This document shows positions 1-8,263 of a stretch of DNA of 35,465 bases, piece by piece. Every line of letters begins with the position of its first letter. The first letter of the stretch is position 1. The stretch is from Planctomycetota bacterium. GTDB lineage: Bacteria; Planctomycetota; Phycisphaerae; UBA1845; JANYLN01. The notes below the pieces were generated by a model, which saw only the letters and a list, made by a program, of their open reading frames with translations, was not told the origin of the DNA and did no database searches. The stretch is taken from the NCBI GenBank assembly GCA_025357795.1, contig JANYLN010000006.1:1-35465 (forward strand), given 5' to 3'. A program made the translations under genes and the position numbers.

Positions 1-752
1 GTGCCCGTGTGTTGCACTATCTTGAGCAGTGTGACTCTTGGGGTGCCCACCTCGCGGTCCACCTGATACAGGTCCTCCTTAGGGGTGATGACGGCCTTGA
101 AGTTCACCTTTACCGATTCAGGCCCAGTGGATATCGTTTCCCAATCAAGGTTGTCGAGCGACAGAAACGCGGGCAGGCAGGCGCGCACCGAGTCCTGTAG
201 CATCTGCTTTGGAGGCGCTGGGGTTGTCCTTCCCAGCAAGGCTCGGAGCGGAGATCTGTCTCCAGCTGACAGGTACGCGATCGCTCCTCCGGCAACGACA
301 AGTAACGGAACAAGCCAGAGCGCCAGCCTTACTCCACCTCGTACTCGCGGCGCCTTCTTGATCCGCGACTGGCCCGCTGTAGGGGCTGGTGGCCGCGGCA
401 AAGGACGCGATGTCGAATCGCCCGTCACTTGCCCAGCAGCAGGCGGCACGCGAACGACCGTACCACATTGCTTGCACTTGACGTTGCTCCCGGCGAATTT
501 GCGGGCCATACTGATCTGGTTGCCGCAGGTACAATAGAAATGGATCAGGGCGGGGTCCTGCCTTACGCGGAGCATCGCTGTTGCCAAGGGCTCAGCTTCC
601 ACAAGCTGGACCCACTGGGGCATGCCCTCCCGCCAGCAGCGCGTGTTATCGGGGAGGCTGCCGCTGAGCCAACGGCGCAGAATCTCGTCCTCATCGAGCT
701 GTTCAACGGTCTGGGTTCGGGCGTTCTCTATGTACCAACAAGGCTTGCTCAC
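1..752 (-). CDS. GYF-like domain + zinc-ribbon + TM protein (C-terminus truncated by window edge)
   Basis: Open minus-strand frame from GTG at 752 to the window edge, preceded by GGGAGG. Reads VSKPCWYIENARTQTVEQLDEDEILRRWLSGSLPDNTRCWREGMPQWVQL (GYF_2-like), then FYCTCGNQISMARKFAGSNVKCKQCGTVVRVPP (Cys pairs), then the hydrophobic segment LALWLVPLLVVAGGAIAYL. Absent from the ORF track because it has a GTG start and no stop in the window. Confidence 0.75.
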   Translation of the reverse strand, partial: MSKPCWYIENARTQTVEQLDEDEILRRWLSGSLPDNTRCWREGMPQWVQLVEAEPLATAMLRVRQDPALIHFYCTCGNQISMARKFAGSNVKCKQCGTVVRVPPAAGQVTGDSTSRPLPRPPAPTAGQSRIKKAPRVRGGVRLALWLVPLLVVAGGAIAYLSAGDRSPLRALLGRTTPAPPKQMLQDSVRACLPAFLSLDNLDWETISTGPESVKVNFKAVITPKEDLYQVDREVGTPRVTLLKIVQHTG

Positions 753-1154
753 AGCTCATCCCTCCCAGCGATCCCCCCAAGACGCCAGCCCGCCGCGCCT
801 AAAGTCCCGCCGCCGGCATGGGGCCCATTCTGCCTCCCGAAGCGGAGTGCACACTCAGGCTCGGAGGGGGGGTCGAGTAATCATTATCTTTGTCTCAAGG
901 TCAACGACGGGGCAGGTCCGACGTTTGATCGGGTGCGAATTGCCTCCCCGCGATCAGGATCCGATTTCTGCCGTTGCATCGCCGCACTGTCCGAAACCCT
1001 CAGGACGTTATCTGTGACATGTACGACTCTCAGTAGCTATCAGAACCCGCGATATCTAGCGATGGCTGTTCACTATGAGAGGCTTGGCAGCCAAAGGATT
1101 AAGGTATATTGCCGGGGGGCGCCTGTCAATAGCACCTCTCCTGCGTCCTAAACT

Positions 1155-1213
1155 CCAGACCTCTGGCAAGGGCACGATGCCCACGTTGCTTTATGCAAGC
1201 GCCAGAGGGGTCT
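1155..1213. other. Possible structured RNA / three-way-junction fold in intergenic DNA
   Basis: CCTCTGGC(1160-1167)/GCCAGAGG(1201-1208) form a perfect 8-bp closing stem enclosing GGGCA-CGA-TGCCC (1170-1182) and TTGC-TTTAT-GCAA (1186-1198). Confidence 0.25.
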
Positions 1214-1484
1214 CCGCCGCGCCGGGGTCCAGGACTACGTGAGTCGCGGCCTGCTCTCCCGCGTGTGGCTACGGGCGTAAGGACTAAACTGCTGCCTACG
1301 GCCACGGGGGCGGCCGAGAAAGGCTTAAAAATCTTCCTGACACCTTTGCTGTTCTGAGTCGATTTCCGACAGTATACGAGTTGGGACAATCTCCTGTTGT
1401 CCGATCGGGTTTTGCGCTTGAGCGGGACGCCGTTTGCCGCTATTGTCTTGCGAATTGCAGGGCTGGATCTTGGGCTGGACCCAG

Positions 1485-1541
1485 GAATGTTCATGGCCAG
1501 GATGGCCATGCCACAAGGACATGCGATTGCCCTGTGGCTGG
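1485..1541 (+). repeat. Dispersed palindromic repeat family A, copy 1
   Basis: GAATGTTCATGGCCAGGATGGCCATGCCACAAGGACATGCGATTGCCCTGTGGCTGG. Shared with 1651-1709 and 14962-15011. Internal hairpin CATGGCC-AGGAT-GGCCATG. Confidence 0.8.
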
Positions 1542-1544
1542 ACC

Positions 1545-1582
1545 CAGGGCGATCGCATGTACGTGGCGCGGGCATCGTGCCC
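1545..1582 (-). repeat. Repeat family A, partial inverted copy forming a head-to-head pair with copy 1
   Basis: Reverse complement reads GCACGATGCCCGCGCCACGTACATGCGATCGCCCTGGG, matching the 3' half of family A, especially the 14962 copy (CCACACGTACATGCGATTGCCCTG). Confidence 0.6.
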
Positions 1583-1650
1583 CGTGAGTAACACAACCGT
1601 CAGGATCATGGTTCTGTCGGGCCTTGGGGCCGCTACGGGCGGGACCCTTG

Positions 1651-1709
1651 GAATGTTCATGGCCAGGATGGCCATGCTACAAGTGCATGCGATTGCCCTG
1701 GGGCTGGAC
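1651..1709 (+). repeat. Repeat family A, copy 2
   Basis: GAATGTTCATGGCCAGGATGGCCATGCTACAAGTGCATGCGATTGCCCTGGGGCTGGAC, near-identical to 1485-1541. Confidence 0.8.
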
Positions 1710-1747
1710 GCCGGCCTGAAGAAACTTACAGAAAAAGGAATACGAGA

Positions 1748-2368
1748 ATGACCAAGGTTCAGGCAACGAATATCACCTGGCATCACGGGCACGTTTGCAG
1801 GGAAGATCGCGAGAAGCTGCTCGGCCAGAAGGGCGTGACGGTGTGGCTGACCGGGTTGTCGGCCAGCGGCAAGAGCACTATCGCCTACACGTTGGAGCAC
1901 GCCCTGATGGAGCGGGGGCACCTGGCGTACGTGCTGGACGGCGACAACATCCGGCACGGCCTGAACAAGAACCTGGGCTTCTCGCCGGAGGACCGCGAGG
2001 AGAACATCCGCCGGATCGGCGAGGTCGCCAAGCTCTTCACCGACGCGGGCGCGATCACGATCACCAGTTTCATCAGCCCGTATAAGGGCGACCGCGACAA
2101 GGTTCGCGAGCTGATGGCGCCGGGCGACTTCATCGAGGTATACGTGGAATGCCCGGTGGACGTCTGCTCGGAGCGCGACCCCAAGGGTCTGTACAAGAAG
2201 GCGATGGCGGGCGAGATCAAGAACTTCACCGGCGTGAACGCCCCCTACGAGACCCCGGACAAGCCCGAACTAGTCATCCACTCCGATACGTGCAGCGTCC
2301 AGGAAGCAGCCGTGCAGCTGCTGGAACTACTGGAGAAGGCCGGCAAGATCCCGGCGCCGAAGGAATAA
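1748..2368 (+). CDS. cysC: Adenylyl-sulfate kinase (APS kinase)
   Basis: P-loop [83 protein letters not shown]; full length. Confidence 0.95.
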   Translation: MTKVQATNITWHHGHVCREDREKLLGQKGVTVWLTGLSASGKSTIAYTLEHALMERGHLAYVLDGDNIRHGLNKNLGFSPEDREENIRRIGEVAKLFTDAGAITITSFISPYKGDRDKVRELMAPGDFIEVYVECPVDVCSERDPKGLYKKAMAGEIKNFTGVNAPYETPDKPELVIHSDTCSVQEAAVQLLELLEKAGKIPAPKE

Positions 2369-2435
2369 GCCTTCCGATAGAATAAGAACACGGCTCCGCG
2401 TCGGTCAGAATACCGCGCGGAGGTCCGTGACAGAA

Positions 2436-2597
2436 TCCGCGGGGTTGTCGTTGGTTACAAGCCCCCTGCGCAGGGGGCTTGTACGCTTCACCCCCTTCCA
2501 AGCCTATCGTGCGTTCGGGGCCGACCCCCTGCTGCGCCCCTCGTTACACTCGGGGCATCCGCAGGGGGCTTGTAACGGCAACCCGCGGAGCCGTTCT
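2436..2597 (+). repeat. Dispersed intergenic repeat family C, copy 1, with inverted ends
   Basis: The ~119-bp core 2470-2588 is nearly identical to 23393-23511. The left end CCGCGGGGTTGTCGTTGGTTACAAGCCCCCTGCG is an imperfect inverse of the right end CGCAGGGGGCTTGTAACGGCAACCCGCGG. Perfect 28-nt palindrome TACAAGCCCCCTGCGCAGGGGGCTTGTA at 2456-2483. Confidence 0.85.
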
Positions 2598-2672
2598 TTT
2601 TGCCTGCTGGCACGGTATGCATCCCCCGCTTAGACTGCCTGCGGTTGGGCTACGCTCCAGAGGACTCGATCC

Positions 2673-4001
2673 ATGCGCATCACCATTATCGGAACAGGAT
2701 ACGTCGGACTGGTCACGGGCGTCTGCATGGCTGACAACGGCAACGACGTCGTCGCGCATGACATCGATGCGCGGAAGGTCGAGGCCCTGCAGAGCGGTCA
2801 GGTGCCAATTTACGAGCCTGGATTGTCCGACCTTCTCAGGGCCAACCTGCAGGCCGGCCGGATCCGCTTCATTGCTGACAGTGATGAGGCCATCCGCCAT
2901 GGGCAGGTCATCTTTCTGACTATCGGCACGCCGTCCAACCCGGACGGGTCGGCCGATGTCACGACCCTGGAAGCGGTCGTCCGCCAATTGGCCGGGGCTG
3001 TCCAGGAGCCCAAGATCCTGGTCATCAAGTCTACCGTCCCGGTCGGCACGTGCGACCAACTACAGCGACGGGTCAATGAACTGAGCCAGCATCCGGTAAC
3101 GGTCATCAGCAACCCGGAGTTCCTCAAGGAAGGCTCCGCGCTGGATGATTTCCTGCGGCCGGACCGCGTGATCATCGGTAGCGAGGATGCGGCTGCGGGA
3201 GATGCGATCCGTCGGCTGTACCTGCCGTTCGTGCGAAGCGCCAAACCGATCCTGATGATGAGCCGGCGCGCGGCCGAGATGAGCAAGTATGCCGCGAATG
3301 CTTACCTGGCTGCGCGGATCAGCTTTATCAACGAGGTCGCCGGCCTGTGCGAAGTTCTCGACGTCGATATCGACGAGGTGCGATCAGGAATCGGCAGCGA
3401 CAGCCGGATCGGCCACCACTTTCTCTACCCCAGTCCCGGCTACGGCGGCTCGTGCTTTCCCAAGGATGTGCAGGCCCTGGCGGACACAGCGCGGCGTCAC
3501 GGGGCCCCCGCGGACCTGATCGAAGCGGTTCACCGCGTCAACCAGCGCCAGCAGGGTCGGCTGTTCGAGAAGATCGTCGCGAGGTTTGGGACAGACCTGG
3601 CTGGAAGGCGATTTGCGATCTGGGGCGTCACCTTCAAAGCCAAGACCGATGACATCCGCGAGTCCCCTGCCCTGCGGCTGATCGACTCGCTGCTGGCGGC
3701 GGGCGCCCAAGTTGCTGCCCACGATCCGGAAGGGTTGGAGAACCTGCAGAAGCGGTACGGCGAGAGGGTCACGTACCAGGCCGACAGCTACGCCGCGCTG
3801 AGCGGTGCCGACGCCCTGGTCATCGTAACCGAGTGGAACCGCTTCCGTTCGCCGGACTTCGGTCAGATGAAGTCCTTCCTCAAGGCGCCCCTCATTTTCG
3901 ATGGTCGAAACCTCTACGATCTTTCCCAGATGCAGGCGGCAGGGTTCGAGTACCACAGCATCGGGCGGAGGTCTGTAATTCCGGCAGGATCTGTGCCATA
4001 A
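2673..4001 (+). CDS. ugd: UDP-glucose 6-dehydrogenase / nucleotide-sugar dehydrogenase
   Basis: MRITIIGTGYVGLVTGVCMADNGNDVVAHDID (Rossmann), SNPEFLKEGSALDDFLRPDRVIIG, YPSPGYGGSCFPKDVQAL (catalytic Cys motif), VTFKAKTDDIRESPAL. Confidence 0.95.
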   Translation: MRITIIGTGYVGLVTGVCMADNGNDVVAHDIDARKVEALQSGQVPIYEPGLSDLLRANLQAGRIRFIADSDEAIRHGQVIFLTIGTPSNPDGSADVTTLEAVVRQLAGAVQEPKILVIKSTVPVGTCDQLQRRVNELSQHPVTVISNPEFLKEGSALDDFLRPDRVIIGSEDAAAGDAIRRLYLPFVRSAKPILMMSRRAAEMSKYAANAYLAARISFINEVAGLCEVLDVDIDEVRSGIGSDSRIGHHFLYPSPGYGGSCFPKDVQALADTARRHGAPADLIEAVHRVNQRQQGRLFEKIVARFGTDLAGRRFAIWGVTFKAKTDDIRESPALRLIDSLLAAGAQVAAHDPEGLENLQKRYGERVTYQADSYAALSGADALVIVTEWNRFRSPDFGQMKSFLKAPLIFDGRNLYDLSQMQAAGFEYHSIGRRSVIPAGSVP

Positions 4002-4010
4002 TAGGCCGTT

Positions 4011-5003
4011 ATGGACGTGACCGAACTTCGCCAACAGGCCGAGCGGGGGTCTGCACAAGATCCCATGCCCAATAGACTGACCGACATGGTCCGGCTGATC
4101 CGGCCTAACCAGTGGGTCAAGAACGTCTTTGTTTTCCCGGCACTGGTCTTCGCCAGGCGGACCGACCCGCAGGCCCTGCTGGCCGCCGGACTTGCCTTCG
4201 TAGCCTTCTGCCTGCTGTCCAGCGGGACCTACGCGCTCAACGACGTCCTGGACCGCGAGGAGGATCGGCTGCATCCGAAAAAACGGATGCGTCCGGTCGC
4301 GTCGGGCCGAATCTCGGTGGCTGCTGCGCTGCTGGCGGCAATCGGCTTTACCCTGGCGGGTCTGGCCGTGGCGGCGTATGTGCATCGCGCGGTCGCGGTC
4401 ACCGGCCTCGCCTACGTACTGCTGATGCTGGGCTACAACCTCGTGCTCAAGCACAAGGTGATCGTGGACGTCATCACGATCGCGATCGGTTTTCTGCTGC
4501 GGGCGATCGCGGGCGGGCTTGCGGTGCAGGTGGCAATCTCCCCCTGGCTGTTGGTCTGCACGTTCACGCTATGTCTGTTCCTGGGCTTCGGCAAGCGGCA
4601 GTGCGAACTGGCGGCGTTCCAATCCAGCAAGGAGGCCGCTAACCACCGCGCCACGCTGATGCACTACAGCCCGCACCTGCTGTCACATCTGTTGACGACC
4701 TCCGCGGGTATTGCCATCGTGACGTTCCTGGTCTACACGCTCGACCCGCAGACCCAGGCCCGCTTTCACAGCAACCTGCTAGTCTACACGACACCTCTGG
4801 TCTTCTACGGGGTCTTCCGCTACACGATGCTGGTGCAGGCCGGCCGGACCAGCGGCCCCAACGAGGTCCTGCTCAACGACAAGCCGTTCCTGCTGACCGT
4901 GATCCTCTGGGTGGTCGCCGCGGTGGTCATCGTTTACTGCGGTCCCCAGATCGAATCGTACCTGCGTGTGTGGCTGGATCTGCAGCCGAAGGTGTCCGCC
5001 TGA
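4011..5003 (+). CDS. UbiA-family prenyltransferase, decaprenyl-phosphate phosphoribosyltransferase-like
   Basis: RPNQWVKNVFVFPALVF, ALNDVLDREEDRLHPKKRMRPVASG (the NDxxDxxxDR...P.KRxRP signature of the DPPR synthase subfamily), many TM segments. Confidence 0.85.
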   Translation: MDVTELRQQAERGSAQDPMPNRLTDMVRLIRPNQWVKNVFVFPALVFARRTDPQALLAAGLAFVAFCLLSSGTYALNDVLDREEDRLHPKKRMRPVASGRISVAAALLAAIGFTLAGLAVAAYVHRAVAVTGLAYVLLMLGYNLVLKHKVIVDVITIAIGFLLRAIAGGLAVQVAISPWLLVCTFTLCLFLGFGKRQCELAAFQSSKEAANHRATLMHYSPHLLSHLLTTSAGIAIVTFLVYTLDPQTQARFHSNLLVYTTPLVFYGVFRYTMLVQAGRTSGPNEVLLNDKPFLLTVILWVVAAVVIVYCGPQIESYLRVWLDLQPKVSA

Positions 5004-5740
5004 TGTCTTCCAGTGCCGTCCAATCCGTACCGCCTGCTCGCCTGCTGAGCATCATCATCCCAGCCTACAACGAGGCCCGCATGATCGCCGCGGTCCTGGA
5101 CAAGGTCGCGGCTGTCTGCCTGCCGCTGGCGAGGGAACTGGTCATCATCGATGACGGCAGTCAGGACGAAACATGCGAGGCCGTCAACCGGTGGATCGAG
5201 CGGAACAAGCAGGTCCCCGCCCGGTTGATCCGCCACGCCACCAACGCCGGCAAAGGCATGGCTGTGCGCACGGGCATCTCCGCCGCGGCTGGTGACATCC
5301 TGCTCATCCAGGACGCCGACCTGGAGTACGAGCCGAGCGATTACCCCGCCATCCTCGCGCCGATCCTGTCAGGGCAGACGACGGTGGTGTACGGCTCGCG
5401 GCTGGACCCCAACAGCCGGCCGCAGTGGGTGGGCTTGACCCAGCGAATGGCCAACCGGACGCTGACGGGCCTGACCAACTGGCTGTGCTGGTCGAACCTG
5501 ACGGACATGGAGACCTGCTACAAGGCCTTTTGCGCGGCGGCGATCAAGCCGCTGCGCCTGACGGCCTGTCGCTTCGACATCGAACCGGAGATCACGATCA
5601 AGCTGCTCCGCCGTGGGCACAAGATTGTCGAGGTGCCGATCACCTACCGCGGCCGCAGCAAGGCCGAAGGCAAGAAGATCAACTGGCGCGACGGCGTACA
5701 CGGGGTGTGGGCAATTCTGAAGTACCGCTTCTTCTGGTAG
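5003..5740 (+). CDS. Glycosyltransferase family 2 (dolichyl-phosphate mannosyltransferase-like)
   Basis: LLSIIIPAYNEARMIAAVLDKV, ELVIIDDGSQDET, NAGKGMAVRTGISAAAGDILLIQDADLEYEPSDYP. ATG overlaps the UbiA TGA (TGATG). Confidence 0.9.
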   Translation: MSSSAVQSVPPARLLSIIIPAYNEARMIAAVLDKVAAVCLPLARELVIIDDGSQDETCEAVNRWIERNKQVPARLIRHATNAGKGMAVRTGISAAAGDILLIQDADLEYEPSDYPAILAPILSGQTTVVYGSRLDPNSRPQWVGLTQRMANRTLTGLTNWLCWSNLTDMETCYKAFCAAAIKPLRLTACRFDIEPEITIKLLRRGHKIVEVPITYRGRSKAEGKKINWRDGVHGVWAILKYRFFW

Positions 5741-5797
5741 CTATAGGACGAAGCGGGCCACTGCAGACACAGGACGCGGACAAGCGGAACACAGGCT

Positions 5798-6466
5798 ATG
5801 CATGACTACGGCGTGATTTTCGACATGGACGGGGTGTTGATCGATTCGTTCGAACCGCACCGGCGCAGCTGGCAAATGATGGCCCGCGAGCAGGGCGTGG
5901 AGATGACCGACGAGCAGTTCGCCACGACCTTTGGCCGGACCAGCCGAGACATCATTCACCATTTCTGGGGCGAGAGCGTCCTGCCCGAGCAGATCAAGCA
6001 GATGGACGACCGTAAGGAAGCCCTCTTCCGCCACCTGCTGCGGGAGCGAGTGCCGGTTATGCCGGGGGCGATGCAGCTGATCGAGGACCTCTGGGGCCAG
6101 GGGTTCAAGATGGGCATCGGCTCATCCGGCCCGCCGTCCAACGTGCAACTGGTCGTCGAGAGTCTGGGCCTGGGAACTCGTCTGGCAGGGATCGTCACCG
6201 GCATGGATGTCACCCGCGGCAAGCCCGACCCGCAGGTGTTCCTCCTGACGGCCGAACGTATGCAGATCGAGCCGCGCCGCTGCGCTGTCGTCGAGGACGC
6301 CGTGCATGGCATCACCGCTGCCCGAGGGGCCGGGATGAAAGCCGTCGCCCTGACCGGTACGGCTCCGCGTGAGGCGTTCGGCCAGGCCGACCTGGTCGTC
6401 GACAGCCTGAACGAACTAAGCGCCGCCCGGATGGCGAAACTGATCAACGGTGACGCCCAGCACTAG
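5798..6466 (+). CDS. HAD-family hydrolase, beta-phosphoglucomutase-like
   Basis: GVIFDMDGVLIDSFEPHRRSW, KMGIGSSGPPSN, GKPDPQVFLLTAERM, CAVVEDAVHGITAARGAGMKAVALT. Confidence 0.92.
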   Translation: MHDYGVIFDMDGVLIDSFEPHRRSWQMMAREQGVEMTDEQFATTFGRTSRDIIHHFWGESVLPEQIKQMDDRKEALFRHLLRERVPVMPGAMQLIEDLWGQGFKMGIGSSGPPSNVQLVVESLGLGTRLAGIVTGMDVTRGKPDPQVFLLTAERMQIEPRRCAVVEDAVHGITAARGAGMKAVALTGTAPREAFGQADLVVDSLNELSAARMAKLINGDAQH

Positions 6467-6496
6467 CCGTACGGCAACCATGGCCCGAGGCAGCCG

Positions 6497-6610
6497 CTAT
6501 CCCCGGACGCCGAAGATCAGTCCGGTAATCGCGTTGATAATAGCGAAGAGGCCGCCGCTCAACATCAGGTAGCCCAGTCCCAAGCCCAAGCCCAATATGG
6601 CGAAGAGCAT
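6497..6610 (-). CDS. 37-aa Gly-rich hydrophobic small membrane protein
   Basis: ATG at 6610, AGGAG about 8 nt upstream (CAGGAGAATGTACGATG). Reads MLFAILGLGLGLGYLMLSGGLFAIINAITGLIFGVRG*. Below the ORF-track length cut-off. Confidence 0.65.
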   Translation of the reverse strand: MLFAILGLGLGLGYLMLSGGLFAIINAITGLIFGVRG

Positions 6611-6739
6611 CGTACATTCTCCTGCGCAAGAACAACGTCAGTTTGTCCAACCCACGGCGACTTGGCGGCCCGCAGACTACTTGCGGGCATAATGCGTAGG
6701 GCATATATAGTGCATGCCCTGCCGTGGAGCAAGCGGCCT

Positions 6740-6967
6740 CTACCGTGGGAAAAGGTGGTTGTCGATCACACGAACCGTTTCTTGAGGATCGTTGACCTGC
6801 TCGATCACGCGCAGGCTACGTGGGTCGTCGTGGGCGACGCAGTCGGTAACACCGCGCCAACAGTCGCCCGGCAAAACGACGTAGGCATGTCCCAGGTCCA
6901 GCAAGGCTTGCAGCGACCTCCCCGCAAGGGTCTGGGCGTAAGATGGACGCGAGTGTTTGACCAGCAA
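6740..6967 (-). CDS. Possible small hypothetical protein (non-ATG start)
   Basis: LLVKHSRPSYAQTLAGRSLQALLDLGHAYVVLPGDCWRGVTDCVAHDDPRSLRVIEQVNDPQETVRVIDNHLFPR* has protein-like composition and GC-rich third positions. The start codon is uncertain (TTG 6967). Confidence 0.3.
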   Translation of the reverse strand: MLVKHSRPSYAQTLAGRSLQALLDLGHAYVVLPGDCWRGVTDCVAHDDPRSLRVIEQVNDPQETVRVIDNHLFPR

Positions 6968-6973
6968 ACACAA

Positions 6974-7006
6974 GAGGGCGGCGAACCTGACAGGTCCGCC
7001 GCCCTC
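6974..7006. terminator. Strong hairpin, probable terminator of the CBM9-like gene
   Basis: GAGGGCGGCG-(A)-ACCT-GAC-AGGT-(C)-CGCCGCCCTC, 10 bp + 4 bp stem, 32 nt beyond the stop of the minus-strand gene. Confidence 0.6.
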
Positions 7007-7037
7007 ATGGAATGTCCGAGAATATACTGGCTGCGTC

Positions 7038-7838
7038 TTACGGCTCGAGGACGACCGTACCAAACTGGTCGGGCTGGTGCCACTCGGGGCCCATGTTCAC
7101 CCAGGAGCTGTTCTCGCCTGCTCCGGCCTTGCGGTCGCGGGCGAAGTTGACGCCCCAGCGCTGGCCTGCGGCGGGCTTGGTCACGCCGAGGCTCTTGAGG
7201 GGGATGGCCAACTCGACCGTCCAATAATCCTTGCCCTTGCTGGTCTTGATGACACAATCCTTGCAGTCCCAGGCGGTGTCACCGCTGACGTCGGGTGCGC
7301 CGCGCTGGTCAGAGGAGGTGCCCAGGGCATTGACGGCAATCTGGAAGTAATCGGACGGGTCCTTCTTCTTGCCCGGATCGAGGAAGATCTCCAAGTCGTC
7401 GTCATTCCAGACGTTGCCGTCATGCTCCTCGGCGGTCGCCTGGAGTTCGGCCATCTCGGGTTCGAGCATCTTGGCGGCGATGTAGAGTTTGTCGTTGTCG
7501 TGGAGCATCCAGATCTGGGTCTGGACCTTGGCGGGGACGGGCTTGCCGGTTTCCTCGTCGAAGAAGCCGGTCATAAGCGGTTTATCGCCCCAGACTTCCG
7601 GTTCGATCTTGCCATCGATGGCTGGGGCCTTGGGGGTCTTGGCGACGACGGCGAAGGGTTTGCCCTTTTCGTTGGGCAGCGGCTCGAGGACCTTGGCCGA
7701 ACCGGCTGCCGGCTGGGTCGCCGCTGAGACCTGCGGCTGGGTTGCCGGGGCCGCTGCCGACTGGGCATTGACCTGGCTACTCATCATAAGACCTGCGATT
7801 GCCAATACATACAGCACCACCATTACCCGGCTGCTCAT
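7038..7838 (-). CDS. Secreted carbohydrate-binding family 9-like (CBM9/DOMON-like) protein
   Basis: Signal peptide MSSRVMVVLYVLAIAGLMMSSQVNAQS. CBM9 features: PAIDGKIEPEVWGDKPLMTGFFDEE, KLYIAAKMLEPEM, VWNDDDLEIFLDPG, YWTVELAIPLKSLG, WGVNFARDR. AAGGAG precedes ATG 7838. Confidence 0.85.
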   Translation of the reverse strand: MSSRVMVVLYVLAIAGLMMSSQVNAQSAAAPATQPQVSAATQPAAGSAKVLEPLPNEKGKPFAVVAKTPKAPAIDGKIEPEVWGDKPLMTGFFDEETGKPVPAKVQTQIWMLHDNDKLYIAAKMLEPEMAELQATAEEHDGNVWNDDDLEIFLDPGKKKDPSDYFQIAVNALGTSSDQRGAPDVSGDTAWDCKDCVIKTSKGKDYWTVELAIPLKSLGVTKPAAGQRWGVNFARDRKAGAGENSSWVNMGPEWHQPDQFGTVVLEP

Positions 7839-7983
7839 ACCCGCGCTCCTTTTTAATTGCGTGCACACGACGGCACTTGTAGACCTGGATACCGTACTGC
7901 CTCGGCTGTAGATATCGTAAACCTGTAATCGCCCAAAGCCAAGCGAGACAGTCAGTTAATTGGGGATACGGCACCGGTGACAA

Positions 7984-8013
7984 AACAAAGGCGACCGGCT
8001 TTTGGCCGGTCGC
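7984..8013 (-). terminator. Rho-independent terminator for the minus-strand gene 8264-9142
   Basis: Minus strand GCGACCGG-CCAAAAG-CCGGTCGC followed by CTTTGTTTTGTC. Confidence 0.6.
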
Positions 8014-8263
8014 ACCTTGGGTTGCGTTCGTCGGGACCGCCCCTCTCCCAATGTGGTTCGAGGAGCAGCCTATCCAACGGTTTTGCGAGCCGCATCGTCC
8101 CGTTTACCAGCCACGGGTCGGCAAAATGCCATTTCCGGCGCCACTTGACGGCCCGGAGTCGTTGCGGGGCTCACTCAGCACTGAGCAACCACAACAACGG
8201 CAACGACAATTCGGACACGTTTCGGGTGCCACCAACGGCGCCACTAAACGTGTGGCGGGCGAT

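Noticed and set aside
429-1151. 240-aa plus-strand ORF and 131-aa ORF 622-1017
   Set aside because: Mostly antisense to the GTG-start GYF/zinc-ribbon gene, with arginine/proline-rich low-quality translation in the intergenic part.
1126-1957. Minus-strand ORFs 1126-1596 and 1325-1957 containing [18 protein letters not shown] motifs
   Set aside because: The shared peptide motifs are translations of the family-A palindromic DNA repeat. The frames lack other protein-like sequence and overlap cysC antisense.
2436-2597. Family C repeat as an integron attC site
   Set aside because: GTTACAA/TTGTAAC ends do not fit RYYYAAC/GTTRRRY core sites and there is no cassette array or integrase in the window.
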